Shown here one piece after another: positions 1-5,050 of a stretch of 5,751 nucleotides of DNA. A program made the position numbers and the translations under genes. The stretch is taken from NCBI GenBank assembly GCA_003527165.1, contig DPSI01000137.1, positions 663-6,413 on the forward strand, read 5' to 3'. Every line of letters begins with the position of its first letter. Within the stretch, counting starts at the first letter, position 1. The notes beneath the pieces were generated by a model. It saw only the letters and a list, made by a program, of their open reading frames with translations, made no database searches and was not told the origin of the DNA. This stretch comes from Pseudomonas sp. GTDB taxonomy: Bacteria > Pseudomonadota > Gammaproteobacteria > Pseudomonadales > Pseudomonadaceae.

Positions 1-484
1 GAAGAAGCGCCTGGCCGGCATGGTCAGCTTTCCAAACCGCGAAGACGTCGAAGGCTTCATGAACAGCACCGTGCTCAAGGCCATGCGCCGCGTGCAGCGC
101 GAGCTCAGCGGCCAGGAGTGGAACGCCGAAGTGCACACCGACGAAGCTCATTCGCGGGTCTATCTTGAGGTGGTCAAGGAAAACCAGGTGGATTTCATCT
201 ACGAGATCCGCATGGTCGGCTACGCCATGCCCGCCTTCGCGCTCTCGGAGGGGCCGGATACCGACGAGCAGTACTACCGCGCCGAGGTCTTCCTCCGGCG
301 CGGCGGTCAACATTACGACATCTATGGCTACGACCAGCAGGACATCATCAGCGACATTCTCGACCAGTTCGAGAAGTACCTGCACTTCCTGCATATCTCT
401 CCCGGTAGCCTGCCGTGGAAGATGGAGGAGCACGACGAAATGCTGGGCAGCGAGACAGACCTGCCCAAACCCGACCAGCCATAA
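1..484 (+). CDS. betT: BetT-type choline transporter (BCCT family), C-terminal fragment
   Basis: This is the 3' end of a gene that begins before the window; reading from base 2 gives 160 codons ending at TAA 482-484. The Met at base 20 is internal, since the frame is open upstream. The visible part has no membrane segment and matches, from memory, the long cytoplasmic C-terminal domain of BetT choline transporters: a VSFP-type start just after the last helix, then DFIYEIRMVGYAMPAF, YYRAEVFLRRGGQHYDIYGY and DQFEKYLHFLHISPG. In this family BetT imports choline with protons or sodium, often for glycine betaine synthesis, and the tail is implicated in osmotic regulation of transport. The 12 TM transport core lies outside the window, so activity cannot be judged. 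The tail ends in an acidic, proline-containing stretch (ETDLPKPDQP). A close BCCT paralogue with another substrate is the main alternative. Confidence 0.9.
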   Translation, partial: KKRLAGMVSFPNREDVEGFMNSTVLKAMRRVQRELSGQEWNAEVHTDEAHSRVYLEVVKENQVDFIYEIRMVGYAMPAFALSEGPDTDEQYYRAEVFLRRGGQHYDIYGYDQQDIISDILDQFEKYLHFLHISPGSLPWKMEEHDEMLGSETDLPKPDQP

Positions 485-620
485 GGGCGCCTTGCGTGAC
501 AGGTCGGGAGTGAAAGGCCCCGTCGAGGCCCGGTGCCATAGGCTGTATTGCGCTTATGGTTTCCGGTCGACGCCGGCAAATTCATCTATACATAGAGGGC
601 GGACTATCGGGAGCAGTTGT

Positions 621-638
621 CGTGACTGACCGGTCACG
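621..638. promoter_or_regulatory. Palindromic operator candidate upstream of the ABC operon
   Basis: A perfect 10-bp palindrome TGACCGGTCA lies at 627-636. It overlaps a wider inverted repeat, CGTGAC (621-626) with GTCACG (633-638). It sits about 25 bp upstream of the candidate -35 box of the transporter operon and about 140 bp upstream of the first start codon. Symmetry of this kind is typical of a site for a dimeric regulator. The regulator cannot be named from the sequence. Confidence 0.35.
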
Positions 639-659
639 AAGCTTGGCATGGCTCCGCGC

Positions 660-688
660 TTGGCGCATGCCCCGGCCCATGCTAGGTT
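660..688 (+). promoter_or_regulatory. Candidate sigma-70 promoter for the ABC operon (extended -10)
   Basis: The -35-like box TTGGCG at 660-665 matches TTGACA at 4 of 6 positions. It is followed by a 17-bp spacer and the -10-like TAGGTT at 683-688. The spacer ends in TGC, which gives the extended -10 pattern TGnTAnnnT. Transcription would start near 695, leaving a leader of about 85 bases before the ATPase gene. The -10 matches TATAAT at only 3 positions, so this is a proposal. Confidence 0.35.
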
Positions 689-693
689 TGCGC

Positions 694-710
694 CTCGCCA
701 GGAAGGCGAG
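694..710 (+). promoter_or_regulatory. 5'-UTR hairpin with AGGAA loop
   Basis: CTCGCC (694-699) pairs perfectly with GGCGAG (705-710) around the five-base loop AGGAA. The hairpin would sit at the very 5' end of the transcript from the proposed promoter. A GGA in a hairpin loop is the core of RsmA/CsrA recognition sites, but this one lies about 70 bases before the start codon, away from the ribosome binding site. A role is inference only. Confidence 0.25.
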
Positions 711-767
711 CAGTCGGCCGGAGCGCAATTTACACAGAAAAGGACCATGCCACGCCCTGGTCCGAGA

Positions 768-773
768 AGAGGA
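768..773 (+). promoter_or_regulatory. Ribosome binding site fixing the ATPase start
   Basis: AGAGGA at 768-773 lies 6 bases before ATG 780. It favours that start over the in-frame ATG at 747, whose AAAGGA (739-744) is only 2 bases away, and over ATG 648, which has no comparable site and would add a low-complexity Arg/Pro/Ala extension absent from this family. Confidence 0.7.
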
Positions 774-779
774 AGCTCA

Positions 780-1553
780 ATGGCTGAGGCCATCCCAGCA
801 CTGGAAATCCGCAACCTGCACAAGCGCTACGGCGATCTGGAAGTACTCAAAGGCATCTCGCTGACAGCGCGCGACGGCGATGTGATTTCCATCCTCGGCT
901 CGTCCGGCTCCGGAAAATCCACCTTTCTGCGCTGCATTAATCTGCTGGAAAACCCCAACGAGGGCGAGATTCTCGTCGCCGGCGAACAGCTACGCCTCAA
1001 GCGCGCCAAAGACGGCGATCTGGTCGCGGCGGATGCCAAACAGATCAACCTGATGCGCAGCAAGCTCGGCTTCGTGTTCCAGAACTTCAATCTCTGGCCG
1101 CACATGAGCGTGCTGGACAACATCATCGAAGCGCCGCGACGCGTGCTCGGCCTGAGCAAGGCCGAAGCCACCGAAAGCGCCGAAGCCTTGCTGGCCAAGG
1201 TGGGCATTGCCGACAAGCGCCATGTCTACCCCAACCAGTTGTCCGGCGGCCAGCAACAGCGTGCTGCCATTGCGCGCACCCTGGCGATGCGACCCAAGGT
1301 CATTCTGTTCGACGAGCCGACCTCGGCGCTCGACCCGGAAATGGTACAAGAAGTGCTTGCAGTGATCCGGTCGCTGGCCGATGAGGGCCGTACCATGCTG
1401 CTCGTCACCCATGAAATGAACTTCGCCAAACAGGTCTCCAGTGAGGTGGTCTTTCTCCATCAGGGCCTGATCGAAGAGCAAGGAACGCCAGAGCAGGTGT
1501 TCGACAACCCACAATCGGCACGCTGCAAACAGTTCATGTCCAGCCATCGCTAA
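780..1553 (+). CDS. Amino-acid ABC transporter ATP-binding protein (HisP-like)
   Basis: This 257-residue protein is the cytoplasmic ATPase that powers the importer encoded by the next three genes; it would act as a dimer on the two permeases. All nucleotide-binding elements are intact: Walker [10 protein letters not shown] (residues 40-48), Q-loop Gln101 in [12 protein letters not shown], signature LSGGQQQR (154-161), Walker [13 protein letters not shown] (175-186, catalytic Glu179) and switch His211 in VTHEM. The segment at about 70-95, between the nucleotide-binding strands and the Q-loop ([18 protein letters not shown]), is the insertion typical of HisP/AotP-type ATPases and separates them from GlnQ-type ones. 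Length is normal for the family. The stop overlaps an ATG (TAATG), but the better start of the next gene is 15 bases further on. Having the ATPase first matches, from memory, the Pseudomonas aeruginosa PA5152-PA5155 arrangement and differs from enteric hisJQMP. The exact substrate cannot be read from this subunit. Confidence 0.95.
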   Translation: MAEAIPALEIRNLHKRYGDLEVLKGISLTARDGDVISILGSSGSGKSTFLRCINLLENPNEGEILVAGEQLRLKRAKDGDLVAADAKQINLMRSKLGFVFQNFNLWPHMSVLDNIIEAPRRVLGLSKAEATESAEALLAKVGIADKRHVYPNQLSGGQQQRAAIARTLAMRPKVILFDEPTSALDPEMVQEVLAVIRSLADEGRTMLLVTHEMNFAKQVSSEVVFLHQGLIEEQGTPEQVFDNPQSARCKQFMSSHR

Positions 1554-1554
1554 T

Positions 1555-1558
1555 GGAG
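1555..1558 (+). promoter_or_regulatory. Ribosome binding site fixing the binding-protein start
   Basis: GGAG at 1555-1558 lies 9 bases before ATG 1568. The ATG at 1553, which overlaps the ATPase stop, is in frame but would make this site part of the coding sequence and add MEQHR before the signal peptide. Start 1568 gives a normal signal peptide beginning MKSYKK. Confidence 0.65.
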
Positions 1559-1567
1559 CAACACCGC

Positions 1568-2320
1568 ATGAAAAGCTATAAGAAGATTCTGCTGACCGCC
1601 GCCGCCCTGATGCTCGGCGCCAACGCCTTCGCCGCCGACAAGCTGCGCATCGGCACCGAAGGCGCCTACCCGCCCTTCAACCTGATCGATGCCAGCGGCC
1701 AAGTGGTTGGCTTCGACCTGGATATCGCCCACGCCCTCTGCGCCAAAATGGAAGTTGAGTGCGAAGTGGTGACCTCCGATTGGGACGGCATCATCCCGGC
1801 CCTGAACGCCGGCAAGTTCGACTTCCTTGCCGCTTCCATGTCGGTCACCGAGGAGCGTAAGCAGGCTGTCGACTTCACGGATCACTACTACACCAACAAG
1901 CTGCAGTTCGTTGCGCCCAAATCGGTCGATTTCAAGACGGACGAAAGCTACCTGGACGGCAAGACCATTGGCGCCCAGCGCGCGACCATCGCCGGCACCT
2001 GGCTGGAAGACAACCTCGATGACGTAGTCGACATCAAGCTCTACGACACCCAGGAAAACGCCTACCTCGATCTGGCCTCGGGCCGCGTCGATGGCATTCT
2101 CGCCGACTCCTTCGTGCAGTGGGAATGGCTCAAGAGCGACGCCGGCAAGAACTTCGAATTCAAGGGCGAGCCGGTGTTCGATGACGACAAGATCGCCATG
2201 GCTGTGCGCAAGGACAACGATGAGCTGCGTGAGAAGCTGAACAAAGCGCTGGCGGAAATCATCGCTGACGGCACTTACCAACAGATCAACGCCAAGTATT
2301 TCCCTTTCAACATTTACTGA
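1568..2320 (+). CDS. Periplasmic polar amino-acid binding protein (HisJ/LAO-like)
   Basis: This 250-residue protein captures an amino acid in the periplasm and delivers it to the two permeases encoded next. The N-terminus is a Sec signal peptide: MKSYKK, a hydrophobic stretch at about 8-19, then AFA with predicted cleavage after Ala22. The mature part follows the two-lobe SBP family 3 fold. Compared from memory with HisJ/LAO, ligand positions are kept: Glu31 (HisJ Asp11, which contacts the basic side chain), Tyr34 (Tyr14), Ser90 and Ser92 in ASMS, Arg97 (Arg77, ligand carboxylate), RAT at 138-140, and Asp180 in GILAD (Asp161, ligand amino group). Cys58 and Cys65 have the spacing of the HisJ disulfide. 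This supports lysine, arginine, ornithine or histidine as ligand, though choice among them is inference. It strongly resembles, from memory, P. aeruginosa PA5153. It starts 14 bases after the ATPase gene, so co-transcription is likely; a strong hairpin follows its stop. Confidence 0.93.
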   Translation: MKSYKKILLTAAALMLGANAFAADKLRIGTEGAYPPFNLIDASGQVVGFDLDIAHALCAKMEVECEVVTSDWDGIIPALNAGKFDFLAASMSVTEERKQAVDFTDHYYTNKLQFVAPKSVDFKTDESYLDGKTIGAQRATIAGTWLEDNLDDVVDIKLYDTQENAYLDLASGRVDGILADSFVQWEWLKSDAGKNFEFKGEPVFDDDKIAMAVRKDNDELREKLNKALAEIIADGTYQQINAKYFPFNIY

Positions 2321-2329
2321 TCCGTCTGA

Positions 2330-2369
2330 ATCAAAGCCCGGCCGCCAATCTGGTAGGTCGGGCTTTGGT
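2330..2369 (+). terminator. Intercistronic hairpin after the binding-protein gene (attenuator or mRNA stabiliser)
   Basis: A perfect 9-bp inverted repeat, CAAAGCCCG (2332-2340) and CGGGCTTTG (2359-2367), extends on both sides with A-U, C-G and G-U pairs to about 14 bp (2330-2343 with 2356-2369) around a 12-base loop. Only an interrupted T-rich run follows (CTTTGGTGTTTG), so full termination is unlikely. It fills the 61-bp gap between the binding-protein and first permease genes. Partial termination or 3'-end protection here would give more binding protein than permease. Confidence 0.6.
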
Positions 2370-2381
2370 GTTTGAGCCCAT

Positions 2382-3077
2382 ATGATTCCCGACCTTCATG
2401 GATTCGGTCCGGCGCTGATCGCCGGCACCTGGATGACCATTCAGCTGGCCCTCGCGGCCCTGGCCCTGGGCCTTGTGCTCGGCTTGCTTGGCGCACTCGC
2501 CAAGACCTCCCCGCTCGCAACCCTGCGCTGGGTTGGCGGCACCTATTCGACCATCGTCCGCGGCGTGCCCGAACTGCTCTGGGTCCTGCTGATCTATTTC
2601 GGCACCATCGGCCTGGTGCGTGGTATTGGCGAGATATTTGGCATCGAGAATCTGGCCCTCAGCCCCTTCGCCGCTGGCACCATCGCCCTCGGCCTGTGTT
2701 TCGGCGCTTACGCCACCGAGGTCTTTCGTGGCGCGCTGCTGGCCATTCCCAAGGGGCACCGAGAAGCCGGACTGGCGCTCGGCCTGGGCAAGCGGCGGAT
2801 ATTCCTGCGGCTGATCCTGCCGCAGATGTGGCGTCTGGCCCTGCCCGGCCTGGGCAACCTGTTCATGATCCTGATGAAGGACACCGCGCTGGTCTCGGTG
2901 CTCGGCCTGGAAGAAATCATGCGCAGCTCCCAAATCGCCGTAACGGCCAGCAAGGAACCCTTTACCTTCTTCGTCGTTGCCGCCTTCATCTACCTGGGCC
3001 TGACCGTTATCGCCATGACCGGCATGTACTTTCTCGAAAAACGCGCCGGCCGCGGCTTTGTCAGGAGCGCCGCATGA
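2382..3077 (+). CDS. Amino-acid ABC transporter permease (HisQ-like)
   Basis: This 231-residue inner-membrane protein is one of the two channel-forming subunits of the importer. Hydrophobic segments lie at about residues 12-40, 62-80, 95-118, 152-176 and 195-217, consistent with the five-helix HisQ/HisM/GlnP family. The cytoplasmic EAA loop that docks onto the ATPase is clear at about 128-148 (EAGLALGLGKRRIFLRLILPQ region), and the family motif RGVPELLW follows the second loop at 60-67. Length is typical. The start at 2382 is preceded only by a weak GAG (2374-2376), and the intercistronic hairpin lies just upstream, so translation may be modest compared with the binding protein. Its stop overlaps the next start as ATGA (3074-3077), indicating translational coupling with the partner permease. 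An alternative frame open across both permease genes is not coding here, because its product lacks any membrane pattern over this stretch. Confidence 0.94.
   Translation: MIPDLHGFGPALIAGTWMTIQLALAALALGLVLGLLGALAKTSPLATLRWVGGTYSTIVRGVPELLWVLLIYFGTIGLVRGIGEIFGIENLALSPFAAGTIALGLCFGAYATEVFRGALLAIPKGHREAGLALGLGKRRIFLRLILPQMWRLALPGLGNLFMILMKDTALVSVLGLEEIMRSSQIAVTASKEPFTFFVVAAFIYLGLTVIAMTGMYFLEKRAGRGFVRSAA
3063..3067 (+). promoter_or_regulatory. Ribosome binding site for the second permease
   Basis: AGGAG at 3063-3067 lies 6 bases before ATG 3074, inside the last codons of the first permease gene. It fixes the start that produces the four-base ATGA overlap. Confidence 0.7.
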
Positions 3078-3763
3078 GCTGGGAACTGTTCATCAAGTGG
3101 CTGCCAAGCTTTCTAGAAGGCGCCTGGCTGACCTTGCAACTGGTCGGTGTCTCGGTCGTAGCCGGGCTGATTCTTGCGCTACCGCTGGGCATCGCCCGGT
3201 CCTCACGCATACTCGCGGTGCGCGCCCTGCCCTACGGCTACATTTTCTTCTTCCGTGGTACGCCATTGCTGGTGCAGCTGTTTCTGGTTTACTACGGCAT
3301 GGCGCAGTTCGAGGTGGTTCGCCAGAGCGCGCTCTGGCCTTTCCTGCGCGATCCGTACTGGTGCGCAATCATCACCATGACTCTGCACACCGCCGCCTAT
3401 ATCGCCGAGATCATCCGCGGCGCGATACAGAACGTGCCGGCTGGGGAAATCGAAGCAGCGCGTGCGCTGGGCATGTCGCGTAGCCAAGCACTGTGGCACA
3501 TCATCCTGCCACGCGCCGCGCGTATCGGCCTGCCGGCCTACAGCAACGAAGTGATCCTGATGCTCAAAGCCAGCGCCTTGGCCAGCACCATCACCCTGCT
3601 CGAGCTGACCGGCATGGCACGCAAGATCGCGGCACGCACCTACATGCACGAGGAAATGTTTCTCACCGCTGGCCTGATCTATCTGATCATCGCGTTCGTC
3701 CTGATGCAGGGCTTCAAACTGCTGGAGCGCTGGCTGCGTGTGGATGCCTGCCAAGGGCGCTGA
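3074..3763 (+). CDS. Amino-acid ABC transporter permease (HisM-like)
   Basis: This 229-residue inner-membrane protein is the second channel subunit. Hydrophobic segments lie at about 15-41, 54-76, 97-117, 152-178 and 197-215. Family motifs are present: FRGTPLLVQLFLVYYG (60-75), AAYIAEIIRGAI (107-118) and the EAA loop at 127-147 (EAARALGMSRSQALW followed by HIILPR). ALASTITLLELTGMA (168-182) is the conserved segment after the EAA loop in the HisM/ArtM-type permeases. The N-terminus MSWELFIKWLPSFLEGAWLT is typical, and there is no truncation. It closes the operon: the next gene is 164 bp away and belongs to a different pathway, and a GC-rich hairpin begins 14 bases after the stop. The two permeases are distinct rather than duplicate copies, consistent with a heterodimeric channel. 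Confidence 0.94.
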   Translation: MSWELFIKWLPSFLEGAWLTLQLVGVSVVAGLILALPLGIARSSRILAVRALPYGYIFFFRGTPLLVQLFLVYYGMAQFEVVRQSALWPFLRDPYWCAIITMTLHTAAYIAEIIRGAIQNVPAGEIEAARALGMSRSQALWHIILPRAARIGLPAYSNEVILMLKASALASTITLLELTGMARKIAARTYMHEEMFLTAGLIYLIIAFVLMQGFKLLERWLRVDACQGR

Positions 3764-3777
3764 AGCGCCAACTGAGT

Positions 3778-3799
3778 CCGCGGCGGCCTAGCGCCGCGG
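3778..3799 (+). terminator. GC-rich hairpin after the ABC operon
   Basis: CCGCGGCG (3778-3785) and CGCCGCGG (3792-3799) form a perfect 8-bp, all-GC stem around the loop GCCTAG, 14 bases after the last permease stop. No T-run follows (CGCGTTCAG), so it is not a standard intrinsic terminator. It could protect the 3' end of the mRNA or mark a weak or factor-dependent stop. Confidence 0.45.
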
Positions 3800-3821
3800 C
3801 GCGTTCAGCCACCCGCGCGGC

Positions 3822-3843
3822 TGTTGCGCAGCCCTTCGCAACA
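3822..3843. promoter_or_regulatory. TGTTGCG-N8-CGCAACA dyad upstream of the mutarotase gene
   Basis: A perfect 7-bp inverted repeat with an 8-base spacer lies 85 bp before the mutarotase start, at 3822-3828 and 3837-3843. The size and symmetry suit a repressor operator, or a small hairpin in RNA. No convincing promoter boxes were found nearby. The regulator is unknown. Confidence 0.3.
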
Positions 3844-3927
3844 TCCCACCGACTCCATCCCCACGGAATCCCTCGCCACCGGTAGGGTCAGAACAACCCA
3901 ATCATCCTTGTTGCCAACGAGACCGCC

Positions 3928-4818
3928 ATGCCCGTCGATATCCAGCGCATCGAAATGGACCAACTCCCCTGCTGGCGCATCCGTAACGGCGCCGACGAAG
4001 TGATCGTCGCCGAGCAGGGCGCGCAGGTGCTCAGCTACCGCCAGGGCGATGCGGCGCCGATCATCTGGCTCAGCGAAGAAGCCGCATTCGAGCGAGGCCA
4101 GGCCGTGCGTGGTGGGGTCCCGGTATGCTGGCCCTGGTTCGGTGACCTGACGCGCAATCCGCAACCGATAAAGGACGCCTATCAGGATCAACCAGCGCCG
4201 GCACACGGACTGGTGCGCAACATTGACTGGTTGTTGAGGGACTCGCACAGCGACGCCGACAGCGCCACCCTGGAGTTCGTCTGCAACACACAAGGAGACC
4301 TGCCCGGCTGGCCGCATGCCGTCGAACTCAGCCTGCAAATCCGCCTGGATCAGCGCCTGCATCTGGCGCTCACCAGCCGCAATCAGGGGACCGCCCCCGT
4401 CGCCCTGTCCCAGGCGCTGCACAGCTACTTTGCCATCAGCGATATCCATCAGGTCACGGTGGAAGGATTGGATGGCCGCCCCTATATCGAAACCCTGGAT
4501 GCTTGGCAGCAGCGCCAGCAGCAGGGCCATCTCGCCTTCAACGGCGAAACCGACCGCATCTACCTCGATCTACCGCCGACCTTGTACTTGCGCGATCCAG
4601 GATACAACCGCCGAATTACTCTGCAGACCTGCGGCTCCCGCTCGGCCGTGCTGTGGAATCCATGGATCGCCAAGGCGCAGCGCCTGTCGCAGTTTGCCGA
4701 CGATGCCTGGCAGCGGATGCTCTGCATCGAGACCGCAAACGTTCTGGACGACATGGTCCGACTGGATTCCGGTACCAGCCACACCTTGAGCGTCTCGATC
4801 GGCACCGAAACGCTGTGA
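3928..4818 (+). CDS. D-hexose-6-phosphate mutarotase (YeaD family, aldose 1-epimerase-like)
   Basis: This 296-residue cytoplasmic protein should interconvert the alpha and beta anomers of glucose-6-phosphate and related hexose phosphates (EC 5.1.3.15), speeding their flow into glycolytic or Entner-Doudoroff and pentose-phosphate routes. Family marks in order are EQGAQVLSY (29-37), WLSEEAAFERGQAVRGGVPVCWPWFG (split here as WLSEEA at 47-52 and RGGVPVCWPWFG at 61-72), PAHGLVRN (91-98), ALHSYFAI (163-170) and the C-terminal CIETAN (266-271). By recalled alignment with YeaD and yeast YMR099C, Arg61 and His93 would contact sugar or phosphate, and His165 and Glu268 would be the acid-base pair. Length matches E. 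coli YeaD (about 294). The start at 3928 has only a weak GAGA upstream, but the N-terminus fits the family. It lies 164 bp after the transporter operon and is functionally unrelated to it, so it is probably a separate unit. Confidence 0.92.
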   Translation: MPVDIQRIEMDQLPCWRIRNGADEVIVAEQGAQVLSYRQGDAAPIIWLSEEAAFERGQAVRGGVPVCWPWFGDLTRNPQPIKDAYQDQPAPAHGLVRNIDWLLRDSHSDADSATLEFVCNTQGDLPGWPHAVELSLQIRLDQRLHLALTSRNQGTAPVALSQALHSYFAISDIHQVTVEGLDGRPYIETLDAWQQRQQQGHLAFNGETDRIYLDLPPTLYLRDPGYNRRITLQTCGSRSAVLWNPWIAKAQRLSQFADDAWQRMLCIETANVLDDMVRLDSGTSHTLSVSIGTETL

Positions 4819-4874
4819 TGCCGAGCCGCCAGCCTCGCCAATAGCAAGATCCAGGCGTTCAGCCGCATTGAATC

Positions 4875-4880
4875 TATACT
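4875..4880 (+). promoter_or_regulatory. -10-like box upstream of the oxidoreductase
   Basis: TATACT matches TATAAT at 5 of 6 positions. It lies about 95 bases before the leader ORF and 160 before the oxidoreductase start. No good -35 box is found at 15-18 bp upstream and there is no extended TG, so a sigma-70 promoter is possible but weakly supported. Confidence 0.28.
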
Positions 4881-4922
4881 GCGATGAGCATCCCACCGCC
4901 ACCCCGGGCAATTGCTGAGCGG

Positions 4923-4942
4923 CGGCAGATGCAAGTCTGCTG
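4923..4942 (+). promoter_or_regulatory. Leader hairpin before the oxidoreductase
   Basis: CGGCAGA (4923-4929) pairs with TCTGCTG (4936-4942), including one G-U pair, around the loop TGCAAG. It lies 16 bases before the GGAG of the leader ORF, between the -10-like box and the first start codon. It has no T-run. It may be a chance structure or part of leader control. Confidence 0.25.
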
Positions 4943-4972
4943 GCCAGTTGCAATGCTTGGAGAACTTCTGTC

Positions 4973-5050
4973 ATGGATGCCACGCTGCTACTACAGATGG
5001 ACCCAGCCAACCCGCGCATCAGCCCTGCCCTGATGCGCCATGAGCACTGA
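4973..5050 (+). CDS. Possible 25-residue leader peptide overlapping the oxidoreductase start
   Basis: The 25-codon frame starts MDATLLLQ and ends LMRHEH, with TGA at 5048-5050. It has a good ribosome binding site, GGAGAA at 4959-4964, 8 bases before its ATG. It overlaps the oxidoreductase gene by 11 bases (ATG 5040 to TGA 5050) in another frame. The oxidoreductase start has no recognisable ribosome binding site (preceding bases CCCTGATGCGCC), so ribosomes finishing this small frame may restart there. The peptide has no run of one amino acid, so it is not a classical attenuation leader, and no family is recognised. It could instead be a chance frame. Confidence 0.4.
   Translation: MDATLLLQMDPANPRISPALMRHEH

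Larger units (their letters stand above)
485..779. other. Intergenic region between betT and the ABC operon
   Basis: This 295-bp stretch has no supported gene. Frames crossing it are short and rich in Arg, Pro, Ser and Ala, as expected for non-coding GC-rich DNA. No intrinsic terminator for betT is evident: the GGCC pair at 516-519 and 527-530 has a 4-bp stem and no T-run. The recognisable elements are the dyad at 621-638, the candidate promoter at 660-688, the hairpin at 694-710 and the ribosome binding site at 768-773. Confidence 0.6.

Noticed and set aside
587..592. TATACA as a -10 box for the ABC operon
   Set aside because: No acceptable -35 hexamer is found at 16-18 bp; the nearest TTCCGG has a 20-bp spacer. 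The 660-688 pair fits better, though neither is proven.
643..676. TGGC-containing stretches considered as sigma-54 promoters
   Set aside because: No GC doublet with correct spacing to a TTGC-like -12 element was found; both candidates fail the -12 match.
648..779. N-terminal extension of the ATPase from ATG 648
   Set aside because: The extra 44 residues are low-complexity and atypical of the family, and the region holds the candidate promoter and leader. ATG 780 has the best ribosome binding site.
1550..2281. Long minus-strand frame of 243 codons opposite the binding-protein gene
   Set aside because: Its product has no recognisable family. The + strand protein is a complete, well-conserved binding protein, and long antisense frames are common in GC-rich coding DNA.
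2372..3073. The second permease's frame staying open upstream across the first permease gene, giving a possible 463-residue protein
   Set aside because: The upstream part is rich in Arg, Pro and His with no membrane pattern, while the other frame encodes a normal HisQ-like permease. The true start is ATG 3074 with AGGAG.
3805..4530. Minus-strand frame of 241 codons over the mutarotase gene and its upstream gap
   Set aside because: It lies opposite a clear YeaD-family gene, has no recognisable motifs and no convincing ribosome binding site was seen. It is best explained by codon bias.
4884..5033. A 49-residue frame upstream of, and in frame with, the oxidoreductase, ending at TGA 5031
   Set aside because: It has no ribosome binding site and its proline-, arginine- and tryptophan-rich product resembles no N-terminal extension of the oxidoreductase family, so a disrupted gene start is not supported.
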